A stretch of DNA of 64,000 nucleotides from NCBI RefSeq assembly GCF_035046485.1, contig NC_085137.1, forward strand, positions 476,247,396 to 476,311,395, in the 5' to 3' direction. The stretch is from Aedes albopictus. Lineage: Eukaryota; Arthropoda; Insecta; Diptera; Culicidae. Both the position numbers and the translations under genes were made by a program. The notes beneath the pieces are model-generated. The model was not told the origin of the DNA and searched no databases. It worked only from the letters and a program-made list of their open reading frames with translations. This document shows, one piece after another, positions 45,080 to 54,860 of this stretch (the first letter of the stretch is position 1; every line of letters begins with the position of its first letter).

Positions 45080-46200
45080 TATCTCAAGAACAATATTTCA
45101 AGAGAACACACCCTCGCATCATTTCAGAGCGAACATTGTTGTGTCATTCAAGAGCTATAATTTACGGAATGTGTCCCATATAATTCCCGTTAATGCGTTA
45201 CATTCTCGCAGCATTGAGTACGATAACTCATGAGACCACCTTCTCGCATCATACAAGAGCGAAAATTCTTTAGTTATATTCTCGCAACATTTAAGAGCGA
45301 CATCTCATGAGTCTACATTCTCGTATCATCCAAGAGCGACAATTCATGAGTAACATTCTCGCAGCATTTAAGAGCGATATCTCATAAGACCACCTTCTCG
45401 CATCATTTAAGAGAACATCCTCGCATCATCCAAGAGCGACAGTTCATGAGATACATTTTCGCAACATTTAAGAGCGATAACTCATGAGACTACATTCTCG
45501 CATCATCCAAGAGCGACAGTCAATGAGTTACATTCTCGCAGCATTTAAGAACAAGGTATTTGGAGTACATTGCTCAAAATTTCTAGAGCACCGTTTTTTA
45601 GAACCGTTGAACGGATTTGGATTAAAATGCATCACGCTGTTGACAACCACTGAACAATTAGCGTGATGCATTTTTATCCAAATCCGTTCAACGGTTCTAA
45701 AAAACGGTGCTCTAGAAATTTTTAGCTATGTACTCCAAATACCTTGTCCTTAAGAGCGATAACTTATAAGACCACCTTCTCACATCATTTAAGAGAAAAT
45801 CCTCGCATCATCCAAGAGCGACAGTTTATGAGATACATTCTCGCAACATTTAAGAGCGATTGCTCATGAGACTACATTCTCGCATCATCCAAGAGCGACA
45901 ACCCATGAGTTACATTGTCGCAACATTCAAGAGCGATTGCATATGAGACAACTTTCTCGAATCATTTAACAGTGAACATCCTCGCATCATCCAAGAGCGA
46001 CAATCCATAAGGTACCTGCTCATAACATTTAAGAGCAACAAGTCATAAGGTACATTCTCACAATATTTAAAAGCAAAAACGCATGAGGCTACATTTTCGC
46101 ATCATCAAAGAGCGACAACTTGTGACTTGTGAGACATATTATCGTTTTATTCAGATCGATTACTCATAAGACTACTTTCTCGCATCACTTAAGAGTGATC
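45080..46200. repeat. 38-39-bp tandem array in the LARD-like element
   Basis: More than 20 units of CATTCTCGCATCATCCAAGA followed by GCGACAATTCATGAGTTA, alternating with a variant carrying TTTAAGAGCGATAACTCA. Each unit contains TCGCA...GAGCGA, a small inverted pair, so single-stranded RNA or DNA could form a row of hairpins. The array is interrupted by a TTAA MITE at 45549-45749. There are no long frames. Confidence 0.85.
45549..45749. mobile_element. TTAA-type foldback MITE, 201 bp
   Basis: TTAA at 45545-45548 and 45750-45753. Arms start GAACAAGGTATTTGGAGTAC and end GTACTCCAAATACCTTGTCC; each arm is about 90 bp and nearly complementary throughout (GTTGAACGGATTTGGAT, GCATCACGCT). It splits one unit of the 38-39-bp array, so it inserted after the array formed. 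A piggyBac-type target is inferred. Confidence 0.85.
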
Positions 46201-46523
46201 ATTTTCGCAACATTCTATAGTTACTTTTTTTCCATTCAGATACACTTCCTTATCGTTTCATCAATTACTCGTACGATTTTAGTTCATTGTCTAAAAGCGG
46301 AATCTGTATTTTGGAAGTTCCTCTGTGATATACACATGTGCTCCATTAAAAGTGCGGCTTTAATTTATGTTCCATGTCGCTGCATCATTTACACTTTCTT
46401 TTTCTTTCAGACTCTACATTACCACTGGGATCGAGTATGCATCTACTCAAATTTGTATTCATTAAACACTTTCTTAAATCTTATCTAGTGGTGTCTGCCT
46501 TTAGTAGTGTTGCATGTATAGTA

Positions 46524-46840
46524 CACTAGCTGTCCCGGCAAACTTTGTCTTGTCAAGTTGTGGTGGTTTGACAACTGTTGAGGTCATAACGTCACCGCAC
46601 TCTAGATTGGTTTCATTTCAATCGTGTTGGTTTCCTTCCTAGCTCACGAAAATCTGTACTTTATCAATTTTCTTACTTTTCTAGTTGTTTTTCGTAACTT
46701 TTTCTACATATAAACACAGCCACCATGAATATGAATCGAACCGTGCCAGAGTCATTCTGATCGGTTCATCCGTTCGTGAGTTTTGTTGCCTCAAAGCGAA
46801 TTCAAACTCATTTTTAAATATATAGATACATAGATACATT
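46524..46840 (+). mobile_element. Interspersed retroposon fragment
   Basis: Begins CTAGCTGTCCCGGCAAACTT, as does the minus strand of the 21094-21340 insertion. It runs through TTGTTGCCTCAAAGCGAATT and ends with TATAGATACATAGATACAT, a simple-sequence tail. It is non-coding and lies within the LARD-like element. No target duplication was established. Confidence 0.5.
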
Positions 46841-48005
46841 AACACGATTACCACCTGAATTGCTGGTGGAAAACAGTAAACAAAAATCAATTGTTCTCAG
46901 CTAAACCAAACGAGCACTTTTTCAAGCAGTATATTCGCGTTAGTGTTCGTGTGACTGCGTGAAAAGAGCTCAATTCCATGAATAAATAGGTGTAACGAAC
47001 ACAAAGATACACTGTGTCTAGCAAGTCGAAAAGTCCCAACTAGAACGGGAACCAATCGTACCGCCTCCGACTTGACGACCCAAAGCCCTACTCACTAGCC
47101 TAACTGGAAAATGCATCATTTTTGTTAGAATCATGGGTGGCCAAAAATCATATCGTTATAGCTGTTCAGTATTCACTATTTATCTCCGTTATGTTACAAA
47201 TTAACAAAAGACAAAATTGTTTGAGTGTATTATAGAGTACAACAATTTATTTTGCTCTCTTTAGTCAACTGTCAATAATTGTTTATATATGACAACTGAC
47301 AGATTGTGATAGCCGTGTATTTATTTACAAAATAATGGAACATGTGATAGCTGCTCTGGCTCGAAAACAATGCTTTCAGAAAGACTTACCTTTATTCTTC
47401 GCGATTTACTGGAATGTTTAAATTACATAACTATGATTGATATTTAACACACTGTATCAAAAGCGAAAGCAATCTAGTTCCATTCGCGGCAACATTAATC
47501 ATCGCACCATCAGAATAAGCAGCAAATGATCGTAGTTGACACGCTTGCGCATATCATTCACGCACCAAGCATAAAACACTTTTCTCTTTTTGCACTCCCT
47601 CAAGGCCACAACAATAAAACCGAACGACATGATTCCCCCCGCGCCTATTCACAAGCGTGACCTTGGATGCCGCTTTCACCTCTAGCAGCAACAGAAACAA
47701 TGACAAAAGAAGCGGAACCTATTGCGCTGCAAAACTCATTTCTTTCACATTGATTGGGCACTGATTTGCACCGGCTGTTAGCCGTATTCCATATTTTCGA
47801 CAACACAATTCTTCAAAAATTTCTTTCGAATAATAATTTCATCAATTAATCACTTCAGCGCATCACATCGTTCACTTTTCCTCCCGTCTCCCACGCTCAG
47901 CATAGCTTCACACAAGTTTTTTTTTCTACTAAATCTTGTGTTTTCCTTATTTCGAATGATTTTTTTTTGTTATCACACAATTTATACACAAGAAAATATT
48001 ATCGC

Positions 48006-48028
48006 AGGATTCTACATCCTCGTCGCCA
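48006..48028 (-). other. Primer-binding site, tRNA-Ser-like
   Basis: On the minus strand, three bases after the 5' LTR, the sequence TGGCGACGAGGATGTAG begins. TGG pairs with a tRNA CCA end, and GCGACGAGG fits the acceptor strand of a tRNA-Ser (GCT type) as I remember it. Several Ty3/gypsy-lineage elements prime with tRNA-Ser. The tRNA match needs checking against the mosquito tRNA set. Confidence 0.65.
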
Positions 48029-48031
48029 TCT

Positions 48032-48212
48032 TGTGGTAACGATCCTGGAGGATCAAGTACAATATCACGCGCGCTGCGAGGCGGACTGAACTGTACGTTC
48101 GTATGGCCGGAGATAGACTGATCGCATGCGCCACAAATCACACCGACCAACATCTATCGGGTGCGCCCGAAGCACACGAAGGGAAACGAATATTAATTGA
48201 TACTCTACCACA
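48032..48212 (-). repeat. 5' LTR of the LARD-like element
   Basis: Second 181-bp LTR, read as identical to 42055-42235. It is followed by the target duplication GCAAC (48213-48217), after which the LINE resumes. Confidence 0.9.
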
Positions 48213-48331
48213 GCAACTATAGAATCAATTGAGTGGACACTTAATAGCTTTGCTCCTTTCAAATCTCCTGGGGCAGATGGGATTTATCCTATTTTGATTC
48301 AGAAGGGATTTTCAAACATGTTTTGAAAAAA
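48213..48331 (+). pseudogene. LINE reverse transcriptase, N-terminal piece
   Basis: Frame TIESIEWTLNSFAPFKSPGA then DGIYPILIQKGF. KSPGADGIYP is the conserved fingers motif of R1/LOA-type reverse transcriptase. It is interrupted after about 48331 by the composite element and continues at 51302. Confidence 0.8.
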
Positions 48332-49309
48332 CCCGAATTAATCCACCTAGCGGTGATGGTGCCTTTCTCGTGCTTTAAAATATCCTTTCGACAAAACTTA
48401 AGCGACATGTAGATGACATTGACATAAATACAAAATGAAAACTGCTTAATCTACTCAATATGGATACATTTTATAAAATGCTATAGCATGACATCCGATA
48501 TTCAGACAATATAAGACATTGGTTCCCAACCTTTTTGAGGTGGCGGCCCCCACCAAAACATCTGTGGCCCAATGAAATGTTTTAGGAAAAAAAATATGAA
48601 TTAAATGAACGAAACTGACTTTTTTTTTGATACTATGACGTAGCCAGAAATTTACTGTGAGGGATTTTCGATGTTCAATATCTAATACGTTTTTTTTATT
48701 CGACACTCATATTTCGTAAACAATAATGTCATGTACGTTCAATTTGAGTCATAGCTGAAAAATAGCGGCGCAGCATCGTTGATGGATGACAATCAATGTT
48801 GTTCAATTTTTACGTTTATTTGTCTGTGAAGCTATTTTAAACGGATTTAACACTAATCAGTTGTGCGTAAGTATCAATATATTCAATATTTTTGATTGGC
48901 CATCAATATTTTGTGAAATTGAACAATTTTGTTTGATTTTTAATGTTTATTAGATCAATGTCACCCCCTAGAAGGGGTTAAGTTGGGCCAATTTTAATTA
49001 GGCTACAACATCGTCAAAATACATTTTAGAGCATTTATATCTACACTAGTCCTGAGTTATACCTAAATGAACGAGTATACGAAATTTAATGTTAATTTAG
49101 AGTTAAAATATTTTTGTAACGACTTATAAAAGGAAGGACTATGCAATTTAGGTCCAATGACACCCCCACTGACGGTACCACATCCATGAGTTAGGTTAAA
49201 ATTTACATTTTACTACCCGGATCCGGTTCCGGGTAACTACCGGTTGTACCAAATATGGTCTGACACTATTTTCTTGTTAACTGTTCAGTTCATCGGGTTA
49301 CCAAAAACG

Positions 49310-50995
49310 CTGCAAAATGATGTGTCGCATGCATGGTATGACAATTCCGGCGGGACACTCGGAACCGGTTTTGGAACACTACCAGTTGTTTCTAATGCGA
49401 TCTAAGGCTACTTTCTTGCTAACCGTTCATCAGGTTATCGCAAAAGCTACGATTTGATGTGTCACATGCCTCGATTTGGATCACTTTTCACTTCCGGCCA
49501 CTCAAAACCGATTCCGAAATATTTGCTGGCCGTTCATTAGGTAATCGAAAAAGCCGCTCTTTGATGTGACCCATGTATGGGTTTGGTTCACTTTAAGATT
49601 TGACCATTTCGGCAGGATAGTTGGATCCGATTCCGGAACATTACCGGTTCAGATATGGTCTGAGACTATTTTCCTGCTAATTGTTCAGGTTATCGAAAAT
49701 GTCGTGGTTTGATGTGTCGCATGCATGAGTTTGAATCACTTTTATATTTGGCCTCTTCCGGCGGGATACCCAGAACCGGTTCCGGAACCCTACCGGTTCA
49801 GATATGGTCTGAAATTATTTTCCTGCTTACCGCTCATCAGATTTTCGAAAATTCCGTGGTTCGATGTGTCGTATGCACGGTACTCTTTTATATTTGGCCT
49901 CTTCCGGCGGGACACCCAGAACCAGTTCCGGAACACTATCGGTTCAGATATGGTCTGAGATTATTTTCCTGCTTACCGCTCATCAGATTATTGAAAATGC
50001 CGTGGTTTGATGTGTCGCATGCATGGGTTTGATTCGCTTGTATATTTGGCCACTTCCGGCGGGACTCTAGCGGTTCAGATATGGTCTGAGACTATTAACC
50101 TACTAAACGTTCATCAGGTTATCGAAAATTTCGTAGTTTGATGTGTCGCATGCATGAGTTTGGTTCATTTTTATATTTGGCCACTTCCGACGGGACACCC
50201 AGAACCGGTTCCGGAACACTACCGGTTCAGATATGGTCTGAAACTGTTTTGCTGCTTACCGCTCATCAGATTATCGAGAATGCCGTGGTTTGATGTGTCG
50301 CATGCATGGGTTTGTTTCACTTTTATATTTGGCCACTTCCGGCGTGATGTCCGGAACCGGTTCCGGAACATACGGGATGAGGTATGGTCTGAGACAATTT
50401 TCCTGCTTACCGGTCATCAGATTAACGAAAATTCCGTGTTTTGATGTGTCGCATGCATGGGTTTGTTCCACTTTTATATTTGGCCACTTCCGGCGGGACA
50501 CCCAGAACCGGTTCCGGAACAATACCGGTTCAGATATGGTCTGAGACTATTTTCCTGCTTACCGCTCATCAGATTATTGAAAATGCCGTGGTTTGATGTG
50601 TCACATGCATGGGTTTGTTTCACTTTTTTATCTGGCCACTTCCGGCGGAATGTCCGGAACCGGTTCCGGAACATTACCGGTTCAGATACGATCAGAGACA
50701 ATTTTCCTGCTTACCGCTCATCAGGTTATCGAAAATGCCGCGGTTTGATGTGTCGCATGCATGTGTTTTTTTTCACTTTTATATTTGGCCACTTCCGGCG
50801 GGATGTCCGGAACCGGTTCCGGAACATTACCGGTTCAGAAATGATCAGAGACAATTTTCCTGCTTACCGCTCATCAGGTTATCGAAAATGCCGTGGTTTG
50901 ATGTGTCGCATGCATGGGTTTGTTGCATTTTCATATCTGGCCGCTTACTGGGGTACCGTTCCGGAACACCTAAATGGCCATATCTCCGGAACGGC
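49310..50995. repeat. Tandem array, 153-bp unit
   Basis: GATGTGTCGCATGCATGGGT recurs at about 49711, 49863, 50009, 50139, 50293, 50443, 50594, 50747 and 50901, with older units at 49320, 49456 and 49563. The modal spacing is 150-154 bp. Each unit has GGCCACTTCCGGCGGGAC, GAACCGGTTCCGGAACA (a palindromic core) and CCGGTTCAGATATGGTCTGA. Because 153 is 51 codons, long frames such as 50457-51104 encode 51-residue repeats. These are not evidence of a gene. Confidence 0.85.
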
Positions 50996-51112
50996 TAGAC
51001 CGATCCGAACCATTTTCAATAGAAAACAATGGGACCAGATTCCCCGTCGAATGAACCGTCGGTCATTAAAATCGGTTGAGGTTTACTGCCAAAAAGTGAT
51101 GTGAGTTTTTTT

Positions 51113-51115
51113 GTC

Positions 51116-51148
<33 letters not shown>

Positions 51149-51172
51149 ACACACACATACACACATACAGAC
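51113..51172. repeat. CA microsatellite
   Basis: An (AC)n run of about 30 bp followed by interrupted ACACAT units within the composite element. The matching position of copy 1 (about 26680-26705) holds a shorter ACATACGTACACAC form. Confidence 0.9.
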
Positions 51173-51301
51173 ATCACCTCAATTCGTCGAGCTGAGTTGA
51201 TTGGTATATGTGACTTGACCCTCCGGGCCTTCTATCAAAAAGTCATTTTTGGAGTGAACATATAGCCTTTCCGGTACACTTAGTGTACGAGAAAGGCAAA
51301 A

Positions 51302-51740
51302 ATACTTGTTTGCAGTTTTGCTACAGGGTATATTCCCAAATCCTGGAGGGATATTACTGTGAAGTTTATTTCGATAGTGGATCGTGCGTCGTATGAAGAA
51401 GCAAAGAATTTCAGTCCTATCAGTTTGACCTCTTTTCTTCTGAAATGCTTAGAACGCATTGTGGATCATCACATCCGTGATGTTCATCTGGCCAACGTGC
51501 CTCTTCATGTGAACCAACATGCTTACCAATCTGGTAAGTCCACTGTGACTCTTTTACACAAAGTTGTTTACGATATCGAGAAAGCATTCGCTCAAAAGCA
51601 ATCTTGTTTGGGTGTTTTCTTAGATATCGAGGGTGCCTTTGACAATAAGCCTTTAGATGCCATATTGGAAGCCGCACGGAGTCACGGTATATCTCCATTG
51701 ATATCCAATTGGATTCATCAAATGCTCAATGATGATGAAA
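51302..51740 (+). pseudogene. LINE reverse transcriptase, palm start
   Basis: Frames with FAVLLQGIFPNPG, then KNFSPISLTSFLLKCLERIV, HVNQHAYQSGKSTVTLLHKV and SCLGVFLDIEGAFDN. The last is the RT motif holding the first catalytic Asp. Similarity ends near SNWIHQMLND at about 51740, so the FADD box, thumb and RNase H are absent. With 48213-48331 this makes a truncated, dead LINE. Confidence 0.85.
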
Positions 51741-51816
51741 TAGGCCATTATTTTGGCGATGGCACAAATGTCCCAAATGGAGGATAACGTGCCTCTGGAG
51801 CCGGCCTTCTGATACC

Positions 51817-52062
51817 TACAGAAGAAATACCTGACATATGTCTGTAGAAATACATGGAGAAATCCCGAAGGGATCTCTGTATTAACCCTCGAGCAGTCGC
51901 GTCTTTGACTACCTGCAGGGACGCCGCGCTCACACTGTGTATCACATGCGTGCATTTTTCATGGTGCGTGTACTCAGTACACGACGCGACCGCTCCCGGG
52001 TTAACTTTTGCAGGAATCTCTGTAAGAATTCCTTTCTGGATAACTGAAAGTAAGAACGTAAG
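51817..52062. repeat. Second copy of the 130-bp flank, split by a MITE
   Basis: Same-orientation counterpart of 39046-39175 (CAGAAGAAATACCTGACATA, AGAAATCCCGAAGGGATCTC, GGATAACTGAAAGTAAGAA), interrupted at TTAA by the 115-bp element at 51886-52000. Confidence 0.7.
51886..52000. mobile_element. TTAA-type MITE, 115 bp, second copy
   Basis: TTAA at 51882-51885 and 52001-52004. Ends are CCCTCGAGCAGTCGCGTC and GACGCGACCGCTCCCGGG. The duplicated flank at 39046-39175 shows the uninterrupted site (TATTAACTCATGC), a natural empty-site control. Confidence 0.8.
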
Positions 52063-52252
52063 AATCTCTGGCAATAATGCAGGAAAATTATACTGGATAC
52101 CTCAAGAAGTGAAAAGAAACCGAAGAAGTTTCTGAACACATTCCAGCAGGAATTTTCAATGGAATTCTTAAACAATTCCTGAACATATCTCTACTGAACT
52201 TCTTAGAAAAATATCTCAACAAACTTCTGAAGGAATCTCTGAAGCAATTAAT
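52005..52252. repeat. ATTCCTCCAGGA minisatellite, minus sense
   Basis: Units such as GCAGGAATCTCTGTAAGAAT and GAAGGAATCTCTGAAGC. The block continues after the inserted long-TIR element, at 56132-56560. Confidence 0.65.
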
Positions 52253-54037
52253 GCACAGTGGGAAAAATCGACCCAAAAATCGGATCTTTTAACGCCGCTG
52301 GTTTCGGTACGTGAAGTTGACCATTTCTGACGTAAAAAAGTACGAAAAATCGATTGGTGCCAAATTCATTCACCGCACGGCACGGGTAGTGGTCCATTTT
52401 GTCCCATTTTGCATTTTTTTCATACAAAAAGAGAATCAAAAACTACTTTCAAACAACTAACACACTGTAGATCATTGATCATTGATTGATTTGATTTTCT
52501 TTTTTTTTTGCATAAACAAAAAGCGCTAGATCTGTTATCACCAGAATCATCGTCAGTAGTTGTTCAATTTGCTCCATTTTGCCCTATTATCATAGAAAAA
52601 TTAGATTTAAAAGAAACAGATACTGCAATGGAACGTTGGAATTAGTTTTAGTTGCAGTTGGAAGCTAACAGCTGTCATGCGCATAAATGAAAGATATTTT
52701 CCTATTTTGCCTTACATGCCCCTAAAACTGCTGAATGATAACATTTATTCTATTGTTTTGTAATGTCACTGGTTGCACTATATGAAGTTCTTAAGTAATC
52801 TTAACTTGTGCCAAATATGCACACAACTGATTAAATTAGGCATCTTAAATATATATAATTTGGTGCTTTGAGATGCCCTATTTAATCAGTTTAGTGCATA
52901 TTTGAAATATTTTATAAAATGCTTATTATGCCCTTAATTCCCCATTAAAAGCTGAAATTGAAGAAGTCACATACATATATGAGGGGGTCAGAAGCAGAGG
53001 GGTGTAAGTGACCAAAACCTTATTTTGAGATAATGACCGAAAACTTTGACATCTTATAAAAAAATCAACAATATTCGAAAAAGTTTGGATTCGCCCCGAA
53101 CACTCTACTATCAAGTAACTTCACCATCTGAGATGGAAACAGACATTATATACGCTGTTTTTCTGCAGATAAGAAAATTTGATTTTTTGGGTTAGTGTCA
53201 CTTACACCCCTTTACCACCAAACTGTTGACTTACACCCCTTTGGCACCAAACAAGTTCTCAATAGGCCATATACTCTACATGTAGACTCAAGTATTACTA
53301 TGAATAAAATTGTCCCTAAAATTTTTAATTTCATTTTAAATGAATAATGCAAGCAACCACGATGATGTGGAAGCATTATTACTTTTCTGAATTCAAAAAT
53401 CAGATGAAGTATTGACAAATTAAGAAAATTAATTTAACCCTAGTGGGATGTTGGGGTCATTATGACCCAGGCTCCCTGAACGAACACTGCACTATCGTGA
53501 TGCGTCTAGCGTAATATTTTTTTAAATACACAAACATAAAACCTTAGTGACCGTTTTGTCGGATCATTGTTACGTCAGTAAGGACCTACAGTATTTTCAA
53601 AAATGTAAGTTTATTTTATTATTAAATGTAAATAAAAATACATTTCAACCTGATATATTAAAAAAGATTAAAATTATAGTATACCGGCTGTGCGGTTTTT
53701 TGACATACAGCTCCATAGAGAAGTCCCACATGGAGAAGTAAATGTTCACGCCGATCGTTTCAGATATTTGCGAGTCTATAAGGGTAATAGAGACAGACAG
53801 AAACTCATTATTAAATGTATAAATAGGTAGGCGTGCGCTACTAATACATGTTTGATCCTTCCTAATTATGGAAATCGCCAACAGTACGATTTAAAATCTA
53901 ATTTTTTATCATACGGATTCTAAAACAGAGCCTTAATGACAACATATACGATGTAATGATGCACTTTTAGTGTAATATTGCGTATGTAAACTCGTCCCTG
54001 ACTGTGGTTTCCAAGGAGTATATACTAAATTTTGGAG

Positions 54038-54213
54038 TTTGGACGTCTCACGATTTCAAACGGTAATTTGTTAACTGCCCTTCGTTTCATCCGTGTTTGG
54101 CAGCCTTCTTTTAGGAGAAATAGACCTAATTTTCCCTAGAAAAAGACTGCCAAACACAGCCGAAACGGCGGATAGTTAGCAAAGCACCGCTTGAATTCGT
54201 GAGACTGTACAAA
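54038..54213. mobile_element. Foldback MITE, about 176 bp
   Basis: GTCTCACGATTTCAAACGG and GTGTTTGGCAGCCTTCTTTT are mirrored by AAAAGACTGCCAAACAC and CGTGAGAC on the right. Arms are about 75 bp with several mismatches. No duplication was resolved. Confidence 0.6.
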
Positions 54214-54645
54214 CTTTTGGTAATCAAATTGATAACCTAATTCTGATCTTCACGATCGTTATGAAATCCTAAATTTTGGGATGAACAATTGTGAATAAAA
54301 TGCAGTGTTGTAATCTTAATTGGTACATTATCGTCATTCGTACTCACGATGAGCAACTAAAAGAAGGTGATGTATTGTCACATTTTTGTGTGAAAAAGTT
54401 CAGCAAAAATATCAGTCAATTAACTTACTATCAATGTTTGCGGCTAAACCAGTCGAGTGAAAGTTTTACCTTATTCCAAAAGCTAGACTTCGCAAATACT
54501 GGCGTGAGTGAGAAATGGATAATGAGAAGGGTAAATTACGAAAAGGTTACTGCTCCTCACAGTAAGACACGAACTAGTAGAACACCATCACTGCCATTAT
54601 TAACTTGAGAATTTAAATTGATTGAAACAATGTTGAGCAGTTATA

Positions 54646-54860
54646 GGGTATCGCGTCACTTGGGCGGTGGCTTCTATATTCGTCTGTTTTTCACTATAAC
54701 TCAGTCAATTTTGAACCAATTGACTTGAAATGTTATACACGGGTAGATATTATACTTATCTCACCGAATTCCAAAAATTGTGTCAATTGGTTCGAATTTG
54801 ACTGAGTTATAGCGGAAAACAGACGAAAATAGAAGCCACCGCCCAAGTGGCGCGATTCCC
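54646..54860. mobile_element. TA-flanked foldback MITE, 215 bp
   Basis: TA at 54644-54645 and 54861-54862. Arms run GGGTATCGCGTCACTTGGGC to GCCCAAGTGGCGCGATTCCC, about 85-95 bp each, including TATAACTCAGTCAATTT and its mirror. A Tc1/mariner-type target is inferred. Confidence 0.75.

Larger units (their letters stand above)
42055..48212 (-). mobile_element. LARD-like LTR retrotransposon without gag-pol
   Basis: A 6158-bp insertion in the LINE, flanked by the 5-bp duplication GCAAC (42050-42054 and 48213-48217). It has two 181-bp LTRs at 42055-42235 and 48032-48212 which I read as identical. In minus orientation it has a primer-binding site just inside the 5' LTR and a purine tract just inside the 3' LTR. 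The 5.8-kb interior has no frame above about 120 codons and no gag, protease, RT or integrase motif. It carries a 38-39-bp tandem array (45080-46200), two TTAA MITEs and a retroposon fragment. This is the layout of a large retrotransposon derivative mobilised in trans. LTR identity implies a recent insertion. The parent family is unknown. Confidence 0.85.
48332..51299 (+). mobile_element. Composite element with internal 153-bp array, copy 2
   Basis: The left part contains GGTGATGGTGCCTTTCTCGT, and the right end GTGACTTGACCCTCCGGGCC. The end is a stem-loop in which CCTTTCCGGTACACT pairs with AGTGTACGAGAAAGG. The pre-terminal block (GATCCGAACCATTTTCAATA, GTTGATTGGTATATGTGACT) matches copy 1 at 24860-26826. 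The centre is a 153-bp tandem array and a CA microsatellite. Adenines on both sides blur the target duplication. Helentron-like is my best guess, given the 3' hairpin, subterminal inverted repeats and array; a retroposon is the alternative. Confidence 0.6.

Noticed and set aside
45080..46200. CRISPR-like array of short repeats
   Set aside because: Units are contiguous, with no unique spacers, no cas genes and a clear eukaryotic transposon context. It is a tandem array in an LTR element.
42236..48031. Hidden gag-pol in the LTR element interior
   Set aside because: No frame above about 120 codons on either strand and no RT, protease, integrase or zinc-knuckle motif was found on reading.
47947..48153. 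Conserved 60-70-residue protein encoded in both LTRs (also 41982-42176)
   Set aside because: The frame is repeated because the LTRs are identical; it has no start context and no domain, and spans the LTR boundary differently in each copy.
50457..51104. 215-codon frame with 51-residue repeats
   Set aside because: It follows from a 153-bp tandem unit inside a mobile element; overlapping frames 50609-50998 and 50154-50444 repeat the same words in other phases.
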